From Struthidea cinerea (Eukaryota > Chordata > Aves > Passeriformes > Corcoracidae): a stretch of DNA of 64,000 nucleotides. Every line of letters begins with the position of its first letter. Position 1 is the first letter of the stretch. The translations under genes and the position numbers were made by a program. The notes beneath the pieces were generated by a model, which did no database searches, had not been told where the DNA came from, and saw only the letters and a program-made list of their open reading frames with translations. Positions 52,500-64,000 of the stretch are shown here, piece by piece. The stretch is taken from contig VZTI01000542.1 of the NCBI GenBank assembly GCA_013397865.1, positions 124,001 through 188,000 on the forward strand, given 5' to 3'.

Positions 52500-55400
52500 G
52501 TATCCATGGTTTCATAATATTTTCCCTTCTTTACCTCATATGGAAGAGAAACTGAGACACAACTTACGAAACAGGGCAGAAGATCTGATTCAGGCATGGG
52601 ACATAAAACAAAACTTGCCAACAGTTACCAATGTTTCAGCTTTTTACCCTATCTCCAGCAAAGGGAATGCAGCAGAAGTTGAGGACAGATGAGGACAACG
52701 TGGCTGAACTAATCTGCTACACTAAGCAAACATAGTGACTCTGAGCTGAGGGAGGGTGAGTGACAGACATCGCATGGCAAGACACCGCCAATTTTCTCAT
52801 GCAACTCAAGCACACGAATTTCAAACTGGCAAGAGCTTGAGGATACTTGTACTCCTTCAAATATGAGGAACATAAAGGGAGTAGCTGTTGCCATGGTTGT
52901 AAACTGAAGGTACCAGGACATACGGGCAAATATAGTTAACCCCTTTTCCAAATCCACCATCTTATCCTGGATTTCTTTAAACTTTTGTCTGGCCTAGTTC
53001 ATGAAGATGAATGCAGGCAACATGAAATCAGACAAAACCTCTGGTTACATCCCTGGTGGTTGCAGAATGGCAGAGGTGTGCACATTTAAAAAGTTGGAGG
53101 CAAGGCACTGTTGCCATTACCATCACCTGGATGTCAATATTGCCAGCAATGTACGGCTGGGTTGCAGCACATACCAGAACACCTGCATGCTAAGAGTGAG
53201 TAATTTTTTTAAGAGTATAACCTGCACAAGCAAGGATCTATTTATTAGTCATATTATAAAAAAATTTAAGTGCCTTCCTAAGCAGTTGGGAGACAGAAAT
53301 CTGAAGTATATAAATACTTGAGAATCTGATGAGCAATCAAGTACTAATACAGAAAGGTTTTTCCTCCACCCAAAATTCTTAAATACTGTAGGTCATGTTG
53401 TAATAGTACCATATAGTACAGAATTTTATAATTATGCTTCTTTAAGTTATTATTTCTGTGGTGAGAGGTCTGCTAATGTTTGTCAGCCATTCTAGGTCTT
53501 ATTGCTTTTGTAGTTAGAAGGCAATAAGAGTTTACTCAACAAATTAGTAGCTAATTTTAGCTCCCTTTTTTGCAAGTTTGGGGTCAGGAAACATATGTAA
53601 TTTTATTTGCTTCCACAGATTGCTTTCACTTTTGTTAATCTTCAATAAAATGTCTAGGTACGTCTCTGGGTGTTTGCTCAGTTGTAATGAATTAAGTGAT
53701 TGAACACAGGATTTTAGTAAACCTACAAAAAGAACAGCAGAAAACTTCATAGTAGTGCAGTCAGATTCCACTAACTCCTAATAAAAATGCACCCTTAACA
53801 ATTTTTGTCCAAGTTGATACCTGTGAACACCACAATGCGTCTTTAAAGAGCTAAAAACCAACCCCCAAACCAAGCTATCAAACAGGCTACATCAACAACA
53901 ATAGCATTTGCCACCTGGTGTTTCTGTCATTTCTTCCCTCTTTTTCTATGTCTTCTTGTGCATTTGACAAGCCAAACCAGAAAGATGACCTCCTTGGCTG
54001 ATGACCTCATGGTTCCCTGAGCTAACCAAGGGCAGGGAATCCCTAACAAATCCATTCCCTGACTGATGAGAAAGTTACCGCAATATAGTGGAGAAAGTAT
54101 GGTAGGATTCATCTTGACTACATTTCTTGCCTTGCACTTTTCAGTTTAGGCAAGACATTACATCACTTCAAAATCTGCTGAACTGTAAATAAGCCTGCTT
54201 TCTGGTAAATTATATAAAATGTGATCCATATCAGGAATATTATATTATGTTAATAAGGTAACAGTATGGTTTTGTGACTTGGGAGTTAAAATAGCACACT
54301 ATTTCTAAAGCCTTGATAATTGCAGATTTTCTATAATTTATATAAAATATTCAGTATATTGTTTTATAAATCCTCTTGAACTCAACTGCAGTTTTAGGAC
54401 TGCAAAATAAAATTCCCAAATACTCAACATAAGGTGTCCAGTATAGTTGAATTAGCATCTCTCTGCATATTGGAAGTTCTGCAGAGTAACTGTGTATGCA
54501 GTTGCTCCAGCTGTGTGACTGCTCGGGTCAGGGCGGTTCCGAGGTGCAGGAACTGTGCAGGCTGTTCCAAGGTGCTCCTTTCTCAGAAGGAAAGCAGACG
54601 CCACAAAATGGGAAGATTCAATCTTGTCTTAGCCATAGGAGTGCCACTCCTTGAGCTCAGTAAACCAACAGTTTGAAAGTATCCTTTCATATCTTAGAAT
54701 TATAAAGCATAAGACACTCAGATGTGAACCTCAGCAATAATATAAAACTACCAAATGCTAAAATGACTCAGCTGAAATTCATGGGAAAAAGGTCAATTAA
54801 AGGACTGCATACCTGTGAAGAGATCACATTTGACCTATTTCTAGATCTCCTCACAGATGTCAGTAAAACCAAAGCTTGGTTACACTGCATTTCTTCCCAG
54901 TTGCCTGTTGACATTATTTTGATGCTGGAAAAAAAGATTATAGAGGATTTAACTGACCAAGAAACTCACTCAACTTTGCCATGCTTGCAATAATTATAGA
55001 AAAGTAGGTCACAGCATCACTATAGGTGAGAAGTGCTCTGAATGAATGAGACCTATATGGATAATGGAAATTTGCAGAAATCAGTTGAAACACTTAAGCT
55101 AAAAATACATAGCTACATAATTTGTTATAGAAGTCCTATTAGATATAAATCTATTAAATCACTTCTGTGGCTTTTTACCATGAATACTTTGATATATGTA
55201 TCCACAATATCATCATATCATATCAATCTCTAAATTAAATGTATGCTGAGGACTCCATAGCTGACATTCTCAGTAGAGCCACATTGTTATTAACAATTGC
55301 CTTAAATGCACTATAAAAGCTCAGTAGAAATCAAACCCTACTATGACAGAAATGTAAGCTATGTCCTGGAACAGGTTAACAGTAATTATTTCCAGTTTGT

Positions 55401-58400
55401 GGTTCACTAGCTTCTGCAACCTTTGTAGAGTAAGTACTCCATTAACTGCTTTGGTAGAGACTGAATTTGCTCAGAACTCAAGCTCAGCAGGAGAGCAGAA
55501 TAGGATTCTTAAGTAATTTTTTCAGTATATATCTAAATATAGTATTTGACCACCTGGGAATATAAATGACACAAGGTTTCTGAAGTGATATAGTTATAAC
55601 TTTTTACTCACACATGTATTTTGCTTTAAAACACATTAAAAAATTATTTTTTTTAACATTTTTTGCCATTATGAATATTTTTCATCTCAAAGAACTTTTA
55701 AAAGACTCCAGCTTCGGATCTGCTCATGTAAATTTCCACCTCATTTTTTACAATTACAGTACCAAAGCTGCACAATTTCCCTACATCAGCCACAGAATGA
55801 AACAAAACAGCTCAAGTGCTGCAAGTATCCCTTTGCAAACAGCTTGACAACTCTACACACTGGGTGAAAGTTACTGAAGAACAGTTTATTTTTAGGACAA
55901 CTTCAGTCTTCCTTATTGGAATTCCATTTATTACAGTCAAAAGAATACAATTCTGATCACTGCAACTAATTAGCATCATAAAGTAAACAGAAAAAGAAAG
56001 GCTGAAAGACAGCAGTTATTAACTTTATTTGCATGACTAGGGGAGGAAAGAATTATCTAATGCTTCATCCATGTTTCCATTAAGGCCTAATTTAAGACAT
56101 TGACTCATAAATACATTTTAGGAGAACAATTTACAAGAAGAAATGAGTCTCCAAATGTTTCAAAAATAAGTCAATTGCAACAACAAATTACTGAATACCC
56201 AAAGGATGTCTAATTCCCTTATTTGCCACCCCCTACCATTGCAATTCATACACGGGGGGATGACACAGATATATTACCTACAATACTGCATTTTTGATTT
56301 GTTTTTTTCTGTGTTTACACAGTTATATTCATTCATATAAGACTAATAGACAACCTCATGGATGATGTACAAATGTGGGTTATTTCAGCAGAACGTAGAT
56401 GCAATATTTTCCTAAATGACGTCACCAAACCCCAGCCCTAATTCTGAAGTTACGTTGAGGACAGCTCTCACCCACTCAGTACCCTTCAATGCCTCAGCCT
56501 TTCCTAATTTAATATTGAAGGATGCCCAAAACATTGCTCTGTGTTGTTTGGTTTTAAGCTTGAACAAAAATGGGAAAAAAATGCAGAGGTTTTGGACACT
56601 GAAATATCCTGAAGATGCTGCTTTATATGATCTGTCAGACAAATGCAGGCAAAATGTGGATTAAAGACTCTCACCTCAGTTTAGCCTCCGGCCTGAGTAT
56701 TCAATCAAAACCCAGCAGGTAACTGAATAAGCATATCAAGGAAAATTAATTTTCAGTTTTCTATAAGGGGCCAAGCACGAGTACAGACTGTTTAAGTGTT
56801 TGACAAGCAGCATGTCCTCTTTCATTTTTTCACTCGTGAAAGAAGAAAAGATCTTTAAGATGTCATACACCCAGATATTTGGCAATTTGAAATTAAGATA
56901 AGTGATTCTCACTCTGGATAAATCTGAATTCCTCTCTGCTATCAATTTACATGAAGAAAAATTGAAAAATGTCATCTCCAGACCAGAGGGCAGGACAACA
57001 TTCTTCAATCAAAAGAGAAAATACATCAGCTTCTGAAATGTTAATATCTAAACAATCATGCACATTGATTTTTGCAGCTACAAGGAAAACTGTATATCTT
57101 CCCTAAGTCAAACTTTTATCCCTTGTTCAGGCATTTGTGATTTTTTGTTAGATAGTAGATGGGTTAAGCAACCTCTTCACATGGATTTCAAATTTATTTA
57201 AACATCTCCCAATTAAGACATCTAAATTTGAACAAAGTTTATGATCTTTAGCCTCCTTCTTAGGTTATGAGATCAAAACGAAGCACATAGAAAACTGAAA
57301 AGTAATTGGGGACTTACTCCTCCTCTCTTAAGAGATAACTTTAAATTACTTGCATTTAAAACTTCAGAGATATGTTCTTTTAAATGCTCAAAAAGTTAAA
57401 AAGCATGCATACCTTCTACCTGCCTAGCCAAAAAGGAATGATGTTAATAATCTTATATTTAATGCTTTACCTCTTTACTGGACTACTTCCATCATACCTT
57501 AAAAACAATATTGAAAATGTATCAAGTAACCCTCTAGAGACTCAGAAAAATTACTTGCACGGCAGAGATTCTTTCCTCATAAAGCTGGAGAGGACCTCAA
57601 CTTTGCCATGCACGTGGAGACACTTCAGAATAGCCTCCCCATAAGAGGAGAAAGCCTAAAATGGCTTCATACATTTCAATTATAGGTGGGCACTCATACA
57701 TCCATATCCTTGTCTACAGTTGTGTGTAGACATAGAGAGATGTATTTAGTCTGTATATACAACGTATGGTGGTATACATACACCTCATGGATTTGTATAC
57801 ATATCACACACATTCTCACAAACACTTGGTGGTTTAATATCTTCCCTCATAACTCAGAATGGTGCATAACTTTCTTAACCATTCGATTTCTTCTTTTTAA
57901 TTATGCGAAGAAAGGCGTGAGGTAACAACATCAAAACGATCTCGTGGAAAAATAATCTTTTAATTGTAAATAAAGTGCGCAAATGATCATCTTTTTTCCA
58001 TATTCTTGCTTCTCCAAAGCTGTGCACATTCTCTTTACCCCAAGTTTCTTCCTAATTTTGCTGAGGATCTCAAAAGCAGATCTCTGTTTCAAAGTGAGAT
58101 TATGCTACAGCAGCATTTTCACTGCTCAGCAAGTACTAGTGACCAGCCTACTTACCAAACTTCCTTGTCCCAGTTTTTCCTCCCTTGACCAGCTTCATTT
58201 GGTGTGATCAATGAAGTCAGTATTATCTTTCTTTATCACTACTGCCACTCTCACAAGTACAAGTTGTTTTTCTTTTTACTTTCCTCTCTGCCAGCACCTC
58301 TTGATTCCACATTTCCAGCTATTACTACTCTTGCTCTTAGCCTAAAAGTTATGCCCCCAGAACTGCACAAACAGCTTTCAAAGTCGCTTCCTTTCCCTGG

Positions 58401-60282
58401 CATTCACTCTCAGATCTACCTGTCGGCAGAGTTCCTCAGTGACCAGCACTCACCCTTCCTTCAAGCCATTCCCTCCACCAGCACTCCTGTTCTGCCCTGC
58501 CTGTCCCATGAGGTGATGCAGAGTTGCACGCCACTGATGGCAGCTTCCGTGCCTGGTTCCCCAGTGTTCAGTAAGTTTGGCACCTTGCGATAGACAAGAC
58601 ACCTTGAGACAGGAATCTGCCATGTAGGTACTTGACCCTGAGCTCTTTCCACCTACAACTCATGGCCCTGAATCCTCAACTCTGTAATTGCAAATAATTT
58701 CCCCTCCCCCCATAACAATTAAGAGACTTCATTGCTAATGTTTGTGGAAGAGTGCTGCCTCTCCAGTGAGGAAACTGATCGGGGACAAAGAGCATACTTC
58801 ATCTCCAGACAGGAGACAAATTGGATGCACTGTTGTCCCCCGCCGTGTACTGCTTGCCAGCTCCAGGTTCCCACCTCAAGGTTTTGCTGCATTTTGCTAA
58901 AACTGTTAGGTTAACTTTTCCTACTGCTAGGTTCGCTATTCTTACTACTTTGTAACTAATTTAAATGGTTTTATGAGATATTTCTGGCAAATACACCCAC
59001 ATCTCCCATGATACCACTGCGCACCCAGGCTTGCAAAGCATAGAAGCATATGGGGAGAGGCAGGTCTGATGCAAAATTCATTGATGGCTACTCTCATTTG
59101 TTCTAATGGACTTATGTTCAAGATTATTTGGCTCATTAGAACCAGAGAGAATCTGCCACAGTATCCCTAATCTCTGTTAGCAGATGTCTGTCTTTGGACC
59201 ATATGTTGGGTGTAATCACTTTCAGTTGCCATTTCTACTGCATGGTGAGCAATTTGGCAACTACTTCCTCTCATCTGAGAGGCATCTGGCACAGACAAAA
59301 GCAAGCCCTGTGGATTTTTCTAGCAAATAGAAGGATATTGAGAACAAATTATGAATATCAAAGACTTTATCTGGAATGGGCAGAGAGTGCTTCCACAGCT
59401 ATTTGCATATTTGTCTTCAATTATTCTGTTTTCTGTATGCATGAAATTCATTTATTATAGAAAATTCATAATATACAAAAACATTGAGATGTGTGACTGC
59501 ACAGGAAGTGAACAATAATTTCATCATGTCATGATTTTCATTAAAACAATGGTACTCATGTTGTTCTGGGGTTCAAGACTTTCCCCCACCTGCCATACAG
59601 TGGCACTGTACTTCATGCCACAAATTGGTACTTCACTATCACCCGAGTGTGTTGGTCTTTCTGTATCTCTTCTGTATCTTTTGACTATGAGCACAAAATA
59701 AGTAAATCTTGTGGAAAATTAGAAATTAATGCTATGGAATCAAGTCAACTCTGTGAAGTGTTAAATGTTTGTGATAAAATACATGAGGACAGTGAAACTG
59801 CTCCTAAAATAGTCCTCACAGTCTCTTTTGACACTTTTCAAATATTTCTCAGAATTTAAAGTTAAATTTCTTTCAGTTTTGACTAACTCATTTGATAGAC
59901 AGACATAAACCAAACACAGTGTTATTCACACTGCTTTCTTCTACTCGGTCCTCATGTTCCATGTCAGACGTTACCATTGCTATTGTACTATGAAAGCACT
60001 GATATTTCATCTAGCAAAGATTAGTATTTTGTCCTTTAAGGTTTCTTTTTGTTTTAAAGTGCTTTGTTGCTAGAGGAATGTTTCTTTCAGACACACCACA
60101 GAAATGCATTTTGATGCCCTATAAGGCAAAGCTCCAATTTATAGCACTTTAAATAAATCTTCCCTTTCTCTCATGCAATAAAAACCTGCTCTGTTACTGG
60201 CATAGCTGTGAGTACCTGAGGGACTTCTGCCAACTCAGCTATGCCAGCGACACAACTTACTTCTGCACCTCTTTGACCAATA

Positions 60283-60298
60283 TGATTATTATTATTAT
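60283..60298. repeat. ATT trinucleotide microsatellite
   Basis: About four to five ATT units (GATTATTATTATTATG) in non-coding sequence. The asparagine run in the minus-strand frame at 60171-60425 is produced by this microsatellite. Confidence 0.85.
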
Positions 60299-63200
60299 GA
60301 AAGAAATGTGGTCTGTGGGAACAACTTCGGCTCAAGGGTTTAATTTCCAGACTGAGGCTCAAATTCTGATTTCCAAGCACAATGACACAAATCCAGTATA
60401 ATATCAAACACCAGGATGATTCCAAATCCCATGCCTATAGAGGAAAGTCGCACAGTAGATTGCACACAAATGAAAATGAGAGCAGAATCTGAACTGCTGA
60501 TGAAAGAGCACCACAAAGATTCACTTGTTCAAAACCCCACAAATTGCAGGCAGACTTTACTCAACATGCGTAAAGGTGGCAGACATATGCCAACATTTAG
60601 AACAAACACACTCGCTGATGTTTTAATCAAATTTTAGTTCAAATTTAATTGAAATAAGCTTAAGAATTCTCAACATCATTAATTGTTCAGTTCTGTGTGT
60701 ACAGCATGGATGGGAGGAAAGAGACACAGGCTGATGAGGGCACACTAGGCAAAGCATCCCAGGAGCTTGTTTCCTTAGCAATTTACAAAGCAAATGAAGG
60801 TAATGTGAAACTTCAAATCTTACAATATCTGCTTTATTAGACTTTAGTTTCTTGTTACTCTTTTCTCATTAGAAAACTCTTTTAAACACTAAAGCCACTA
60901 TATAGCTCCCTCACCTCTTTCAAATCCCTTTCTTTAAACTCTAAGACGTGTATTAGGCTTCAAGCTTGGTACATGAATTCGTTCCTTGTGATACTGTCCC
61001 ACAGAGGGTATTTTACTGATCTAATAAAACCACAATGAAATTAACTGTACACAACCTCATACTGAAGCCAAATTATTGATTTTTAGGGCTTCATTTCCAA
61101 CCCTAAAGTGGCAGCATGCTTGAAATCCATGCAACTATATGTGTCTTTGGCAAAGAACCAGCCAGCCATAGCGACGCACTGTTCGAGCATTACATTTTCA
61201 CCACTGCTCCAAGAGCCAGGAAATTATGTGTGCCTGCAGGTACACATAGTATAGATGCCACTCAATCATACTCCACCTCTCTAACTATTTTTATTGAACT
61301 GTTGCTTTTTAAACATTGAGATGCCAGGACAGTCAGAAGGATGATGGTGCTTCAGTGGGGACATGACAAAAAGGTAATTTAGTACTATAATATGATGTCA
61401 GTCCCAAAGTGTCATTTCTCCAGTTTGAGGGGCTTGGGAGGAAGCTTAAGTATCTGATCCAAAAAATAATACAACATAACTGGTCTTGCCTGTGCTACAG
61501 TATTAATTTACACATTAACCTTTCTTCAATATATGGAAATGTTTGAAATTTAGCCTGTGAATATTTGTTCATGGGGGATTTTATACCACAGTGACTGCAT
61601 CCATGACTGATCCAAAAAATTGCTTAAATTTCAATAAACTTGAAATGAAAGTGCAATAGTTCATTCATACAACTAATTGGTGGAAAATTTTGTGGTATAC
61701 TATTGGAGGAAGATTTCAGCATTCACATATAATATAAGGCATTTAGAAAACAAAAAATAGTAAAGCAGAAACGATGCATAGGAAAAAAAAGGTCAAGAAC
61801 TCATATCCCATCCTGAAATGTATTCCTAAAGGAATAGCTTAAGTGCTATATGAAATTGAACTACTTACTTCCCTTTTCTTTTAACCCTCTGAAAACAATG
61901 GAATATGAGACGAGAAAGAATTAGTGGCACAGTGTGCAGTATGAAGTTAAATAGTAGAAACAAAGTAAAGTGAAGGAAATAGACAACAGTTGAACTTCTG
62001 TGCAACTTGGAGCTCTAATGTCATTTTCTTAATTTAGTTTTCTTATTCACTTAAATCCTCTTATTTCCAGGAAACCATTGCAAATTATTTGATTTGACAT
62101 TTTTCCAACCAGTCTTTTACTCACAACAACATACTGATGTCTCTGAGGAGGCTTAGTTTTTATGTGAAAACAAGTTTTGGACCTGGATGGATTAACAGAG
62201 AAGGTCTCAATTCATACAACAATTACAGGCACATATCAAACAAGGTCTTCTACCTTCTTGCTACCTAGACACAGAGTAGCCACTATTACTTGTCAGCCTC
62301 ATGAAAGAAGCAGCTGAATTTCCTACGCAGTATTCCAGATACGGAAAAAATAAAGTATATAAAATGAATACATAGTGTTTCACAGATATTCATGGGAGTA
62401 GAAGAAAAACTAGCAGAAGAGAACATTTTGCAAAAGTTTATAGGAGCCACTAGTAGTGAAACATGCTGTCCTGTAATTAGGGTGCACAGCCTAAAAGACA
62501 TGCCTTCAGGGTATTTATCTAATTATCATGATGGTTTATATGATGCTAAAAGTGTCACTTGGTCTCTTCTGCTTATAGAAGAACTTACCCTCAAACAAAG
62601 TTAAAAAACCAGATTTGAGTTTGCGCAGAAATATGGGAGCTGTAATGACTCATCATGGGAAGAAGCAGTAAGACATGCTATTATCTTCTATCAAATATCT
62701 CAATGGATGTTTAGTGCATCTGTTTGGTTTTAAGACACAACTTTTTTTGTCTTTTGAGTACAAGAGCTGTCTGCAAACCTCTGAAAAGACTTTTCATAAT
62801 GGTTCCATTGCACTGTGTATTATGATCTTAAATATTTTCCCCTTCTCCGATTCTAGAGTCTGTGCTGTTATTTCAGTCAGATGGTTATCTTTCCATACAA
62901 GAGGAAAAGATTATGGAAAACTGAAGTCATATCTCAAATGCTTGTTCTCCCACTCTCATTCATAATATTATGTACAAATCAAAGCAAAGTGGATTTTGAG
63001 TCTGGAAACTCCCATATATAATTTTCTGATTAGGACTGAAAGTCAGATATTCTGAAATTATCTCTAGTTCAAAGCTCCTTTTATTTTATAATACTTGCAA
63101 CACTTCTTCATTATTTATGAGGAAATCAACTGAAGAACAGCTATCTAAAATTGGAAGTGGTAATCTGCTTTTGATGGAAAATCAGAGACCAGTAGGCAGT

Positions 63201-63590
63201 CTTCCACAGGCAACAGTAATCTCGGTCCATCCATCCTGAGGATTTACAACAGCAGGCGTGGATTAACAGTATTCTAACTCTATAAATTACCTCTAAATTT
63301 CACTTAATTAGAGTCTGAATTCAATATACAGCTCTGTGTTGAGTAAGCAAAAATAAGCTAACAAATATGCAGCCTGTCATTTCCAGTGAACCCAGACTGC
63401 AGAGAGCTGACAGCATATAGTCTCTCATACAGCTATGAAAATTACAGATTGTAACATGAAATGTTACATCTTGTTAAGCAGTGTCAAACCACATTGGCAG
63501 TTCTCACATGTCAAATGTGTAATTACACAGGGATTATTGCTAGAAAATCGCAAGATCTGGGTGATTTGAGCTGAGTGCCAATTCAGTCAT

Positions 63591-63872
63591 TCATTTGAAA
63601 ACACTTAGGGTATATATGTAGTTCGGAGTAAAAAAACCCTGTGTTTCAATGAATTTGGTTTTTCTTTGGCTGTTTCTTGTGATGTATCTCTGATGCCGTA
63701 TTGCCATCTCTAAAGGACGCTCCTCCAATCTGAAAGCATCATCCTGTGAATGTCTGAGGTTTAAGGCATGCACACGCAGGAACTCACTGATTCTGGCATG
63801 CCAAACCAGCACCAGTATACTAGCACGAAGCAAAGCGGCCCTTGCTTCAGATTTTCTTGCCTTTGTCAGCAA
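63591..63872 (-). CDS. Weak exon candidate
   Basis: An open minus-strand frame with protein-like, charged composition: KARKSEARAALLRASILVLV, then WHARISEFLRVHALNLRHSQ and EERPLEMAIRHQRYITR. An acceptor-like sequence precedes it (CTCTGTTTTTTGCTGACAAAG, AG near 63860). A strong donor-like GTGAGT lies inside it (GT at about 63792-63791). An exon of about 70 nt between these sites is therefore possible; so is a longer terminal exon ending in the stop at 63591. No family was recognised, and chance remains the likeliest explanation. Confidence 0.2.
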   Translation of the reverse strand: MLTKARKSEARAALLRASILVLVWHARISEFLRVHALNLRHSQDDAFRLEERPLEMAIRHQRYITRNSQRKTKFIETQGFFTPNYIYTLSVFK

Positions 63873-64000
63873 AAAACAGAGTTAGAATTCTATTTTAAGT
63901 AGGATGCTCACATTTATGATTTTTCAGTGGTGCTATGAAAGAGTACTACCCATGTTCAACTACCACAGCTATGGTAAAATAACACAGGGTGGAGAAATGG
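63873..64000. other. Short non-coding end of window
   Basis: Nothing recognised in the last 128 bases. Confidence 0.5.

Larger units (their letters stand above)
51766..63590. other. Long non-coding stretch
   Basis: About 12 kb with no recognised gene. Simple repeats include an (AT)-rich run at about 52468-52499 and an ATT run at 60283-60298. The frames at 53001-53321, 54724-54993, 58204-58593 and 59194-59460 have no recognisable domains and read like chance translation of AT-rich DNA. Confidence 0.55.

Noticed and set aside
1..64000. tRNA, rRNA, CRISPR arrays and bacterial-type operons
   Set aside because: No cloverleaf-like sequence with A and B boxes, no rRNA-like segment, no regularly spaced identical repeats with unique spacers. 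The window is eukaryotic, so bacterial feature classes do not apply.

Overview
This window looks like bird nuclear DNA: AT-rich, almost entirely non-coding sequence with dispersed, decayed retroelements. The bird assignment rests on the repeats. Two CR1-type LINE tails are present; one ends in the tandem TTCTATGA octamers typical of avian CR1 3' ends. Three degraded LTRs match two endogenous-retrovirus LTR types that I recognise from bird genomes. No complete protein-coding gene, rRNA, tRNA or CRISPR array could be recognised. Apart from one promoter region, the open reading frames behave like chance frames in AT-rich DNA.

Layout. 1-27.88 kb: AT-rich, gene-poor sequence holding a solo-LTR-like fragment (5.35-6.03 kb, minus) and a solo LTR of another family (10.99-11.53 kb, minus), plus small tandem duplications and a hairpin. 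27.88-28.28 kb: the one clear regulatory locus, a compact CpG island read on the minus strand. It carries a TATATAA box, GC boxes, an ATG-free leader of about 195 nt, a first ATG in strong context and, four codons later, a consensus splice donor. This looks like the 5' end of an unidentified gene transcribed toward position 1, so much of the left 28 kb is probably its first intron. 28.28-64 kb: the upstream, probably intergenic side. It holds a second copy of the 11-kb LTR family in opposite orientation (32.37-32.91 kb, plus), a CR1 ORF2-tail remnant (35.66-35.86 kb, plus), two weak minus-strand ORFs (38.7-40.1 kb), a very old LINE reverse-transcriptase relic found by three ordered motifs (48.3-48.6 kb, minus), a CR1 3' end (51.56-51.77 kb, plus) and a weak candidate exon at 63.6-63.9 kb.

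What works together: only the promoter elements at 28 kb form a functional unit that I can argue for. The retroelements are dead copies (frameshifts, truncations, no paired LTRs, no intact pol or env). A 21-base exact match shared by 20.2 kb and 40.9 kb points to a further unnamed dispersed repeat. I found no convincing new multi-gene system. The most useful leads are the unidentified minus-strand gene start, the RT relic and the unnamed repeat.
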